Assembly: GCA_964457755.1 (NCBI GenBank)
Contig: CAYWGC010000004.1
Span: 50,724-114,723 of the forward strand
Direction: 5' to 3'
Length of the DNA stretch: 64,000 nucleotides
DNA from: Tharpella sp964457755
GTDB lineage: Bacteria; Desulfobacterota; Anaeroferrophillalia; Anaeroferrophillales; Tharpellaceae
How positions within the stretch are numbered: the first letter of the stretch is position 1; each line of letters opens with the position of its first letter. The notes beneath the pieces were generated by a model. The model saw nothing but the letters and a program-made list of their open reading frames with translations. It was not told the DNA's origin and did no database searches. The translations under genes were made by a program, and so were the position numbers. Shown one piece after another: positions 34,321-42,399 of this stretch.

Positions 34321-35346
34321 TTATTTAAAAGGAGGTGAATACATCAGTCCACCGTCAGTCCATAGTGAATTAAGACCCCGTTCAATCCCCAGAGGGGTTT
34401 TTACGCCAACGTTGCGTTCAAAAACTTCGCCGTAATTACCAACCTGTTTGATGACATTATAAGCGAATTTCTCATCCAGGCCTAAGGCTTTTCCGTTGCC
34501 TTCAGTGACTCCCAGGAAACGCTGGATTTTCGGATTTTTACTTTTCAGCATTGCGTCGACATTCTGGGAAGTGATTTCCAATTCTTCGGCATTAATCATA
34601 GTCAATACTGCAAAATCAACCACATCGCGCCACTGATCGTCACCATGGCGAACCGCTGGAGCCAGAGGCTCTTTTGAGATGATATCGGGCAGAATGACAT
34701 AATCATCAGGGTTGGGAGCTACAGCTCTCGCCCCAGCCAGTTGGGATGCATCAGAAGTCAAGCAGTCGCAGCGGCCCGCAAAAAAAGCTTTGGCCAGCTC
34801 GGCGGTCTGCTCAATCACAACCGGTTTCCATTTCAAGCCGTGTGAGCGGAAGAAATCGGCCGCATTCTGCTCGGTTGTGGTTCCCGGAAGAACGCAGATG
34901 GTAGCGCCATCAAGTTCTTTAGCGCTTTTGATACCCAGTTTTTTGGAGACCATGAAGCCCTGGCCATCATAATAGTTGACCGTCGTAAAATTTAAGCCCA
35001 TGGCTGTATCCCGGCTCAAAGTTCTGGTTGCATTCCGGCACAACACATCAATTTCACCAGATTGCAGAGCCGTAAAGCGCTGCACCGCAGTCAGTGGGAT
35101 AAATTTAACCTTGGTGGCATCACCGAAAACCGCTGCCGCAACCGCCCGTCCGGTATCAACGTCAAGACCTTTCCAGGCCCCTTTTTCATCGGGTTGCCCA
35201 AAACCAAAAAGACTACCGTTAACGCCAACCGTGACAAAACCCTTTTTCTTTACCGTGTCCAGGGTTTCTCCGGCCCACAGTGATGTCGTTAGAGAGAATA
35301 TAAAAATGATGAGTGCCGCAAGTGAAATTGAGCCTATTTTTTTCAT
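34321..35346 (-). CDS. aapJ: General L-amino-acid ABC transporter, periplasmic binding protein
   Basis: 341 residues with signal peptide (ending SLWA). Mature part opens TLDTVKKKGFVTVGVNGSLFGF and continues with the family motifs GLDVDTGRAVAAAVFGD, CRNATRTLSRD, LPGTTTEQNAADFF and CDCLTSDASQLAG, all characteristic of AapJ. It binds L-amino acids in the periplasm and hands them to AapQM. GGAGGAG precedes the ATG by six bases. First gene of aapJQMP-EamA. The 200 bases between it and aapQ contain repeat R2 and a CACAGAG / CTCTGTGG inverted pair, possibly attenuating the downstream genes. Confidence 0.95.
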   Translation of the reverse strand: MKKIGSISLAALIIFIFSLTTSLWAGETLDTVKKKGFVTVGVNGSLFGFGQPDEKGAWKGLDVDTGRAVAAAVFGDATKVKFIPLTAVQRFTALQSGEIDVLCRNATRTLSRDTAMGLNFTTVNYYDGQGFMVSKKLGIKSAKELDGATICVLPGTTTEQNAADFFRSHGLKWKPVVIEQTAELAKAFFAGRCDCLTSDASQLAGARAVAPNPDDYVILPDIISKEPLAPAVRHGDDQWRDVVDFAVLTMINAEELEITSQNVDAMLKSKNPKIQRFLGVTEGNGKALGLDEKFAYNVIKQVGNYGEVFERNVGVKTPLGIERGLNSLWTDGGLMYSPPFK

Positions 35347-35574
35347 TTTCTCCTCCTTTAAATTGTTGTTTTATTATTTGATTCATCTATCGCTACCATA
35401 AAATTCAGTCTTAGTGCAAGAGATACTGATTAAATCTTTAAGGTTCTTTCTTGACGTGATTTGAAAATTTTAGTTAATAACTTGGCCTCACAATTTTTTC
35501 ATTTAAAAACCAGTTCTTTTTTTTGTTTTTATAGAGAAGGTTGTTCTACACTTCGTAGCAATTATTGAGATATT
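35347..35574. other. Divergent intergenic region between aapJ and the ferredoxin remnant
   Basis: A+T-rich, 228 bases; must contain the aapJ promoter on the minus strand. No hairpin or clear consensus hexamer pair that I would stand behind. Confidence 0.35.
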
Positions 35575-35942
35575 GTGATATCTATTGATACGTCTAGGTG
35601 GAAGCCAACTTTACAGAAAATATTTTGTGAATTAGCTATTGCTGATCAAGGTTATGATAGAAGAATTGATGCGCTTGAGGCGGGTTTCTGTTTGTCATGT
35701 GATATACACAATTATGTTATTGAAGTAAATTCTGTATTGTGTAAGGCTTGCGGATATTGTAAAGAGGTATGCATTTTAGAGGTTTTTCAATACTCTTATG
35801 CCTTTAATCTAAGTGGCTATCAGCGCCAATGTCTTTGGTAAATTCAGGTCACTGTGTCGGATGTCTGAATTGCCTCTATCTCTGTTCCGATTTTGCGATT
35901 AATATTTACCCCTCACCCCTGATTGATGAACTGAGGTTTTAA
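35575..35942 (+). pseudogene. 2x[4Fe-4S] ferredoxin, broken by a frameshift
   Basis: Two overlapping frames make one protein. Frame 1 (GTG 35575 to 35841) contains a CLSC pair and the first cluster motif CKACGYCKEVC, running to GYQ. Frame 2 (usable from ATG 35829 to TAA 35942) continues with MSLVNSGHCVGCLNC and ends with LYLCSDFAI, the second cluster. The switch falls at 35820-35829; removing two bases (or adding one) would join GYQ to MSLVNSGHC. The intact form would resemble KorD/PorD-type ferredoxin subunits of 2-oxoacid oxidoreductases, but no such gene is nearby. The second part could still be translated alone from its ATG. Confidence 0.65.
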
Positions 35943-35945
35943 CTG

Positions 35946-36845
35946 TTGAAAAATATTTTTCGGCGGCTCTACGCTAACCCTTATCTGCTTTTGACGATGG
36001 CAGTCTTTTTCTGGTCGGTCAACAGTATTGTGGGCCGCTTCATGCGACTCGATGTGCCGCCCATAGCGCTCTCCTTCTGGCGCTGGGTCGGGGCCTCAAT
36101 CCTGATCTCCTATTTCGCCTGGCCTAAAGTTAAAGAGGATTGGCCGATTATAAGAAAGGATCTGCCCTTGCTCCTGCTGCTGGCCCTGACCGGGATAGCG
36201 ATGTTTAATACGCTGCTCTATACCGGTCTGCAGTCAACGGTTGCTTTGAATGGCTTTCTGATTCAGTCGACGATGCCGGTTTTGATCATGCTTTTCTCTT
36301 TTTTCTTTTTCCGCGACAAGATCAACCATCTACAAGGAATCGGGGTGCTCCTTTCCCTCGCCGGAGTCGTGATAGTGATCGCTCGAGGTGATCTTGAGGT
36401 CTTACGTTCGCTTTCGCTCAATCGTGGTGATATTTTGATCTTTATCGCGGCGATCGGCTATGCCGTTTATTCGGTACTGCTGCGTAAGCGGCCAATCCTC
36501 CACCCTTTAAGTTTCATCGCTTTTACTTTTGTCACCGGTACCCTGATGTTGCTGCCTCTCTATCTCTGGGAGGCGCTTACGGTTAAGATGCTGACATTTA
36601 ATACTCCGACCATGTTGACGATTGCTTATGTTGCGATTTTCCCCTCAATTATCTCCTATTTTTGCTATAATCGTGGTATTGAACTGATCGGGGCCAATCG
36701 AGCCGGACTCTTTATCCATCTGATGCCGGTTTTCGGGACAATCATGGCGATTGTTTTTCTGGGGGAAACGTTTTTCTGGTTTCATGGCGTTGGTATCGTT
36801 ATGATTTTTTCTGGCATTGTCATGACTTTATGGCATCACAAATAA
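35946..36845 (+). CDS. EamA/DMT-superfamily transporter
   Basis: 299 residues, ten predicted helices in two EamA halves. Seen: VFFWSVNSIVGRFM near the N-terminus, SFFFFRDKINHLQGIG, then AAIGYAVYSVLLRKRP, and the final GANRAGLFIHLMPVFG. Starts at TTG 35946 with GAGG eight bases upstream, inside the tail of the broken ferredoxin, so it was translationally coupled to it. It is a different subgroup from the exporter at 30022. Substrate unknown. Confidence 0.87.
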   Translation: MKNIFRRLYANPYLLLTMAVFFWSVNSIVGRFMRLDVPPIALSFWRWVGASILISYFAWPKVKEDWPIIRKDLPLLLLLALTGIAMFNTLLYTGLQSTVALNGFLIQSTMPVLIMLFSFFFFRDKINHLQGIGVLLSLAGVVIVIARGDLEVLRSLSLNRGDILIFIAAIGYAVYSVLLRKRPILHPLSFIAFTFVTGTLMLLPLYLWEALTVKMLTFNTPTMLTIAYVAIFPSIISYFCYNRGIELIGANRAGLFIHLMPVFGTIMAIVFLGETFFWFHGVGIVMIFSGIVMTLWHHK

Positions 36846-36866
36846 GAGGTAATTTGAAAAATAAAT

Positions 36867-37742
36867 ATGAAAACCTATCTTGACTGTCTACCCTGTTTTA
36901 TGAATCAGATCGTTCGTGTTGGTCGTTTGCTAAACCTTCCTGAAGCCGATTGCCTGGCGATGTTGCGTGAATTTTCCGGTCACTTTGCTGAATTAGAGCT
37001 CGACGACACACCTCCGCAGACCGCAATTATGATTTACGACATGATCAGTCGTTATTCAGGTCTCAAAGATCCTTTTAAAGCAATTAAAAAAGAGAGTACC
37101 GAAAAAGCTCTGAGCCTCTATCCTGGGCTCAAAAAAAGGGTTGATCTCGCTACGACTCCCACGAGTTCTGCGGCAATGAGTCTTGCGGCAAAATTTGCGG
37201 TTGCCGGTAACGTTATAGATTTTGGGGTGGCTTCGCAATTTGACCTTGGGGCCGAGCTTGATCGCGTCGTCGACAGTGGGGCTTTCGGACGCTGGCAGGA
37301 GAATGATTTTTTTAGCGCTCTCAAAGATGCAGAGTGGCTGCTCTATCTTGGTGATAATACGGGAGAGACGGTCATGGATCGGCTCTTTATAGAAACTATC
37401 ACCAAGGAAACCGGTACGCCGGTAACTTATGTCGTCCGGGAAGCGCCGATTATCAACGATGCGATTTTAGAAGATGCCCTGGCGGCCGGTCTTGATGGCT
37501 GTGCCGAAATTGTCTCTTCAGGATGTTCGGCACCGGGAACCGTTCTTGATCTCTGTAGTTTCCAGTTTCTCAATCTTTTTCATAAGGCTCCCTTAATCGT
37601 TAGTAAAGGTCAGGGCAACTATGAAACCCTGTCAGATGTTAAGGCCCCGATATTTTTCTTTCTGAAAGCGAAATGTTCGGTCATAGCCGATCACCTTGGC
37701 GTGCAGTTGGGAGATCTGGTTTTGACCAGGGAGGAGAGGTGA
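36867..37742 (+). CDS. DUF89/ARMT1-like damage-control phosphatase family protein
   Basis: 291 residues. The N-terminal CLPCF cysteine pair and the metal-site Asp/Asn cluster YLGDNTGETVMDR, followed by REAPIINDAILEDA and SSGCSAPGT, define the bacterial DUF89 subgroup. Members use a divalent metal to hydrolyse phosphate from damaged or overflow sugar phosphates and related metabolites. The substrate here is not known. Its TGA overlaps the ATG of the copper-chaperone gene, so it is cotranscribed with the copper genes. Confidence 0.88.
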   Translation: MKTYLDCLPCFMNQIVRVGRLLNLPEADCLAMLREFSGHFAELELDDTPPQTAIMIYDMISRYSGLKDPFKAIKKESTEKALSLYPGLKKRVDLATTPTSSAAMSLAAKFAVAGNVIDFGVASQFDLGAELDRVVDSGAFGRWQENDFFSALKDAEWLLYLGDNTGETVMDRLFIETITKETGTPVTYVVREAPIINDAILEDALAAGLDGCAEIVSSGCSAPGTVLDLCSFQFLNLFHKAPLIVSKGQGNYETLSDVKAPIFFFLKAKCSVIADHLGVQLGDLVLTREER

Positions 37743-37942
37743 TGCAAGAGAGTGTTATAGTTAAAGGAATGTCGTGCCAGCATTGTGTCAAGGCCGTGAC
37801 CGCTATTTTAGATGAGTTTGATGGTGTCAGTGAGGTTGCTGTCGATCTGGATTCAGGAAAAGTGACCTTTCAGGTGGAAGTTGCAATCGACCGTCAACGG
37901 CTGGCCCAAAAATTCGATGACGCCGGTTATGAGCTCACCTGA
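37742..37942 (+). CDS. CopZ-like copper chaperone (HMA domain)
   Basis: 66 residues, one heavy-metal-associated domain with the metal site GMSCQHC, then VKAVTAIL, VDLDSGKVTF and FDDAGYEL. ATG 37742 overlaps the upstream TGA; GGAGAGG lies just before. Its end overlaps the start of the CopA-type ATPase by 14 bases. It would carry Cu(I) in the cytoplasm and deliver it to that pump. Confidence 0.9.
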   Translation: MQESVIVKGMSCQHCVKAVTAILDEFDGVSEVAVDLDSGKVTFQVEVAIDRQRLAQKFDDAGYELT

Positions 37943-40181
37943 AACCATTGTTGTTGGGGGAATGACTTGTGCTGCTTGTGTGCGGCGGGTTGAAAAGACC
38001 TTGGAGAAAGTTTCTGGGGTCGCAGATGCCCGGGTCAATTTGGCCACTGGCAGAGCCCTTTTGCTGCCGGAGAGGGAACTTGAGATAGATCTTGCTGCGG
38101 TTGCAGAAGCGATAAAAAAAGCTGGCTTTACCTATCAAGGGAAAGCCTCCAGCCGCTCACTTACAGATCAGGAAAAAGAGCAGAGCCGCGAAGAGAGAAC
38201 CCTGACCATCAAGGTGGCTGCGGGAATCAGTCTAAGCCTTCTGGTGATGGCGGTTTCAATGCCCGGGATGGTTCCGGGACTGGCTGAAATGCCACCTTTG
38301 AGCTTGAACTTGATTGCCTGGGGTTTGACCAGTGTGGTTGTCTTCTGGGTTGGCGGTGGTTTCTTTCGGGCCGCTTTTGCCGCCTTAAAGCAGGGTTCAG
38401 CCGACATGAACAGCCTCGTGGTTTTGGGTTCTATGGCGGCCTATTGTTACTCACTCCTGCTTTTTCTGGTTCCCGGTTTTGTTACCTCAAGTCTGAATCA
38501 TACTTCTCTCAATACGCCTCTGCATCTCTATTTTGATGGTGCGGCCATGATTGTTGCTCTGGTCCTTTTAGGGCGTTTACTCGAATTTCGGGCCCGGCGT
38601 AAAGCTTCGCAGGCGATTCGCAAACTCTTCGAGCTGCAACCTCCTTCAGCTCGCGTGGTAAAGGGTGATGAGTTTCTTGAGCTGCCGATTGAAGCTCTGA
38701 AAGTTGGCGATCAGATCCAGGTTCGTCCCGGTGAACGACTGCCGGTTGATGGTCTGCTTCTCAACGGATCTTCGAGCGTTGATGAGTCGATGCTGACTGG
38801 TGAAAGCCTGCCCAGACGCAAGGAACCGGGTGACGAGCTCTTTGCCGGCACCGTGAATCAGTTGGGAACATTTACTTTCAGGGTTACTCGTATCGGGGCT
38901 GATACGACTTTGGGGCAGATTATCAAACTCGTTGATGAGGCCCAGACACGTAAAGCTCCGATTCAGCGTTTTGCCGACCAGGTCGCCGGCATCTTTGTGC
39001 CGGTGGTTCTGGTGATTGCGGTTATTACTTTTCTGGTCTGGAACTTTCTGGTTGCCGAGCCCTCATTTAATCAGGCCCTGCTCAATGCGGTTTCAGTTCT
39101 GATTATCGCCTGTCCTTGTGCTATGGGCCTGGCTACCCCCACCGCGATTATGGTGAGTACCGGCGTCGGCGCCCGCCAGGGGATTATCCTGAAAGGGGGA
39201 GAGGTCTTAGAGAGAGTCCAGCGCTTAACGACCGTGGTTTTTGATAAAACCGGAACCTTAACGACCGGAACACTATCTTTAACGGCCATCGAACCTGAAG
39301 CGGATTGGACCGAAGATAGTTTGTTGAAACTCGCTTTTTCCCTGGAAAATATGTCGGAACATCCTCTGGGGATGGCGTTGGTGAAAGCTGCAGAGAGAAA
39401 AAGTTTTATCGCTGACCCGATTACCGATTTCAGGGTCCACCCCGGTCTCGGAATTTATGGCACTTGTAACCGCAAATCGGTTTTTCTGGGGAATGTGAGA
39501 TTTTTTGCCGAACAGGGAGTTGTTGTTAAGCCACATTTAGTCGAACGTATATCATCTTTGGCTGAAGAGGGAGTAACTGCAGTTCTGGTGGGCGAGGAGG
39601 GGAGGGTCGTCGGTCTTTTAGGCCTTGCCGATGAGTTGCGCCCTAGTGCTGTATCAGCCCTGGAAACTCTTAAGCGCATGGGAATCAAACTTATTCTCTT
39701 AAGTGGTGATAACCGTCAAACCGTGGCGGCGGTGGCCCGCTATCTCAAATTCGACGAACTCCATGCCGAACTCCTGCCGGCTGAAAAAACCGAAAAAATA
39801 AGTTTGTTGCAAGAACAGGGCGAAGTCGTCGCCATGGTTGGGGACGGTATTAATGATGCCCCGGCCCTGGCTGTAGCCGATCTTGGAATTGCTATCGGTG
39901 CCGGGAGTGATATCGCCATCGAAGCCAGTGATATCACCCTTGTCAGTGACGACCTTAATCAGGTGGCGTCCGCTATCTGCCTCTCTCGGGCGAGCCTGAA
40001 AGTTATTCGCCAGAATCTCTTCTGGGCATTTTTCTATAATTCAATCGGCATCCCGATCGCTGCCGGTCTCCTCTCTCCCTGGGGCATTACCTTAAATCCG
40101 ATGTTCGCCGCTGGCGCCATGGCTTTTAGCTCAGTTTCGGTCGTCATGAATTCCCTGCGCCTGTATCGTCTTAAGCTCTAG
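37929..40181 (+). CDS. copA: Copper-exporting P1B-type ATPase CopA
   Basis: 750 residues. One N-terminal HMA domain with GMTCAAC (Cys14, Cys17). Membrane helices follow, then TGES in the actuator domain, the transport motif Cys395-Pro-Cys397, DKTGTLT with the phosphorylated Asp, the HP dipeptide in SEHPLG, and GDGINDAPAL. The CPC plus C-terminal NSLRLYRLKL identify the Cu(I) subgroup. ATG 37929 is used because the residues before it belong to the chaperone gene in another frame. The product sits in the inner membrane and exports Cu(I). Gene order chaperone-pump is standard. Confidence 0.95.
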   Translation: MSSPETIVVGGMTCAACVRRVEKTLEKVSGVADARVNLATGRALLLPERELEIDLAAVAEAIKKAGFTYQGKASSRSLTDQEKEQSREERTLTIKVAAGISLSLLVMAVSMPGMVPGLAEMPPLSLNLIAWGLTSVVVFWVGGGFFRAAFAALKQGSADMNSLVVLGSMAAYCYSLLLFLVPGFVTSSLNHTSLNTPLHLYFDGAAMIVALVLLGRLLEFRARRKASQAIRKLFELQPPSARVVKGDEFLELPIEALKVGDQIQVRPGERLPVDGLLLNGSSSVDESMLTGESLPRRKEPGDELFAGTVNQLGTFTFRVTRIGADTTLGQIIKLVDEAQTRKAPIQRFADQVAGIFVPVVLVIAVITFLVWNFLVAEPSFNQALLNAVSVLIIACPCAMGLATPTAIMVSTGVGARQGIILKGGEVLERVQRLTTVVFDKTGTLTTGTLSLTAIEPEADWTEDSLLKLAFSLENMSEHPLGMALVKAAERKSFIADPITDFRVHPGLGIYGTCNRKSVFLGNVRFFAEQGVVVKPHLVERISSLAEEGVTAVLVGEEGRVVGLLGLADELRPSAVSALETLKRMGIKLILLSGDNRQTVAAVARYLKFDELHAELLPAEKTEKISLLQEQGEVVAMVGDGINDAPALAVADLGIAIGAGSDIAIEASDITLVSDDLNQVASAICLSRASLKVIRQNLFWAFFYNSIGIPIAAGLLSPWGITLNPMFAAGAMAFSSVSVVMNSLRLYRLKL

Positions 40182-40189
40182 ACAGCTTC

Positions 40190-41110
40190 TTACGCAAGCA
40201 CAACTTGGTCACCACCCCGGCTTTTAGCCTGGTACATGGCCGAGTCAGCCCGTTTTATAAGGGCTTGTCCGTCTTCCTCATCAATCCGCTCAACAACCCC
40301 GATACTTAATGTTACGCGTACTTTGCCAGCTTTCCCCTCGGCTAGAACATGATGCCAACTCTGATTAAAGGTTTTGCGGATTTTTTCAGCCGTTGCCAGT
40401 GCCTGTTCACGATCGGTTTCCGGTAAAAGAATAAAAAACTCATCTCCGCCGTAGCGGAAGGCTTTATCCGATTTGCGGGTCATACTTTTTAACAAGTCGC
40501 CTACTCGGCGCAGGACCTTATCGCCCTCGAGATGGCCGAGTAGGTCATTGCATGCCTTAAAATTATCGAGGTCGAAACAGACCATGCTCAACGGTCGCTT
40601 ATAACGCAAAGTCCGCCATAATTCCTGTTTTAAAGCATCATAGAAATAACGTTGGTTATAAAGTCTTGTCAAGTCGTCAGTGATTGAAAGCAGATGTAGT
40701 TTTTCCTCCATGGCCTTGCGCTGGGACTGGTCATGAAAAAAGCCGACATTGCCGAGTTCACGACCACCCTCTTTAAAAATTACAGCTGACAGACGAATCG
40801 GAATAGTATTGCCGTTGGCATCGACGATCTCTGTGTCAAGACCATCCAGAAGACCTCGGCCACCGTTTTCCTCAGCAGAAATCTGCGCCTTGATTTTCCG
40901 AGCTTGATCTAATCCACCGTAAATTTCCTTGATGTGAAGCTTACCCAGTACCTCTTTTTCAGGTCGCTTGGTCAACTCAGCGGCCTTCTGATTGAAGATC
41001 GTGATCGTACCTTTAAGATCAACGCCGATAATTCCATCGGGACAGATCTCTATAAGATTGGAAAGAACTCTTTCCTGTGTCATTGCTGAAGTCGTAAGTT
41101 TCTCATCCAT
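40190..41110 (-). CDS. PAS-GGDEF diguanylate cyclase
   Basis: 306 residues, soluble. N-terminal PAS domain (about 13-130, EICPDGIIGVDLKGTI) with PAC, then a GGDEF domain: SITDDLTRLYNQRYF opening, DLDNFKACNDLLGH and the active motif RYGGDEFFILLPE, so it should make cyclic di-GMP from two GTP. An inhibitory RxxD site is not obvious. It converges on copA with only eight bases between the stops and no visible shared terminator. Confidence 0.92.
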   Translation of the reverse strand: MDEKLTTSAMTQERVLSNLIEICPDGIIGVDLKGTITIFNQKAAELTKRPEKEVLGKLHIKEIYGGLDQARKIKAQISAEENGGRGLLDGLDTEIVDANGNTIPIRLSAVIFKEGGRELGNVGFFHDQSQRKAMEEKLHLLSITDDLTRLYNQRYFYDALKQELWRTLRYKRPLSMVCFDLDNFKACNDLLGHLEGDKVLRRVGDLLKSMTRKSDKAFRYGGDEFFILLPETDREQALATAEKIRKTFNQSWHHVLAEGKAGKVRVTLSIGVVERIDEEDGQALIKRADSAMYQAKSRGGDQVVLA

Positions 41111-41396
41111 AAAGATTTCAATGTCAATATTTTAGAGTGTAAAAATAATAGTTGGCCGGGCACCATGTTGTCTTCTGAGTTTGTCGATAATACACGCCAG
41201 TGAAATTATTTCAAGTTAAAATTAGTAGAGGTTTTGGGTTTTACGTTATGTTACTAGGTTTTCAGTAGGCATTGACATTAGGAATGATAGTTTGATACTA
41301 CAAGCCAGATAAATGAGTTTAGAGTTGACGTAACACCAGACCTTTTTCTCAGAACGTAACCTTGACGAATGAAAATCGATAAGGAGAATAGCAAAG
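41111..41396. other. Divergent intergenic region
   Basis: 286 bases between the cyclase and a cytochrome gene; A+T-rich, no hairpin of note. AAGGAG at 41381-41386 serves the cytochrome start. No promoter pair good enough to assign. Confidence 0.35.
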
Positions 41397-41858
41397 ATGG
41401 AAAAATCTATTATTGATCTAGATATTATGAAGCAAGCTGAGGATAGTGAAATTAAATTGCCGGTGAAGCGCCTGAGAGCGTTGGGCATAGTCTTTTTTTC
41501 TGTAATTATTTTTGCTGTCAGCATGACTCCGGTGTTGGTCCAGGCGGTTGCGGAGAAGGATCTGGGGGCTTTTTATCAGCTGAGCTGCGCCAGTTGTCAC
41601 GGGGCGGACGGTTCAGCTTATAGCGCTGAGGGTAAGAAGCTTAGAGGCTTGAACTTGACCGATCCAGATTGGCAACGGAGTACGAGTGATGAAAAGATGG
41701 TGAAAGCCATCTTGAAGGGGAAGTTCTTCGGTCTGGCTATGCCGGGGTTTAAAAAAACACTAACTGGTGAAGAAATTCAACGGATGGTTACAGATATAAT
41801 CCGCAACTCTAAAAAGGGAGAGCTAATCGCGCCTGATGCCAAAGCAGTAAAACCATAA
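41397..41858 (+). CDS. Membrane-anchored monohaem cytochrome c
   Basis: 153 residues. A cytoplasmic lead of about 28 residues, one hydrophobic helix (about 30-48) that acts as uncleaved anchor or signal, then a periplasmic class I cytochrome c domain with haem motif CASCH and a distal Met in LAMPGFKK. It is a plausible electron acceptor or carrier for the Rieske/cytochrome b system encoded 1 kb downstream, but a promoter separates them, so this is inference. Confidence 0.88.
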   Translation: MEKSIIDLDIMKQAEDSEIKLPVKRLRALGIVFFSVIIFAVSMTPVLVQAVAEKDLGAFYQLSCASCHGADGSAYSAEGKKLRGLNLTDPDWQRSTSDEKMVKAILKGKFFGLAMPGFKKTLTGEEIQRMVTDIIRNSKKGELIAPDAKAVKP

Positions 41859-41906
41859 CATCGATTATCTTTTTTAATTAATTTGTTCAAGTGTAAGGAT
41901 GTGTAG

Positions 41907-42059
41907 ATGGGTGATTTACCGAATTGTCTGAAATGTGACTCGAAATATACATATGAAGATGGACTTATTTATGTATGTCCGGAATGTGGTCATGAGTGGG
42001 CAAAAAGTACAGTAATCGAAAGCGTCGATGATGAGAGTGTTGGTCTGAACAGTTACTGA
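41907..42059 (+). CDS. Truncated YjdM/PhnA-like zinc-ribbon protein
   Basis: 50 residues with two zinc-binding pairs: CLKCDSKYTYEDG and CPECGHEW. This is the N-terminal ribbon of YjdM (PhnA) proteins, which normally run to about 110 residues with a second domain. Here the frame ends after DDESVGLNSY. The stop may be natural or may result from a deletion; nothing in the next 60 bases resembles the missing domain. It lies between the cytochrome and the succinate dehydrogenase promoter. Confidence 0.75.
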   Translation: MGDLPNCLKCDSKYTYEDGLIYVCPECGHEWAKSTVIESVDDESVGLNSY

Positions 42060-42123
42060 AAAATCACCATATGGAAGTGGGTTTTTGTTTGCTGGAGTTT
42101 TTTTTAGAGCTTGTAATTTTTTC

Positions 42124-42152
42124 TTGACAAGCATGTGCCGATTGTATACAAT
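42124..42152 (+). promoter_or_regulatory. Consensus-like sigma-70 promoter of the sdh-Rieske operon
   Basis: TTGACA at 42124-42129, exact 17-base spacer, TACAAT at 42147-42152 (five of six). Transcription should start near 42159, leaving a leader of about 240 bases before sdhA. Confidence 0.8.
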
Positions 42153-42158
42153 AGTCCG

Positions 42159-42399
42159 GAATTAAGATAAGTAAGTTTCGTTTAAAGTCTCCTTGACCCG
42201 GCAGAGCCGGAACCAAACAAGTTGCATCGAGTTTTATATTCGCCACAGATAATACGGAGAAAAAATCATTTATGTTTTACTCTGTGAACTTTGTGCTCTT
42301 TGTGGCAAAATACAGGTAACTGCTCTGGCTGGAGCAGAAAAGAAATTTTTAAAGTAGTGAGAGGCTTCTTTCAAAGGCTTTTCAAGGGAGGTTATATTG
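42159..42399 (+). promoter_or_regulatory. Long 5' leader of the sdh-Rieske operon
   Basis: About 240 bases with two hairpins: CCGGC-AGA-GCCGG at about 42198-42210, and a wide inverted pair GCCACAGA (42242) / CTTTGTGGC (42297). GGGAGG at 42386-42391 is the ribosome site. The size is unusual for a plain leader, but no known riboswitch is recognised. Confidence 0.45.
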
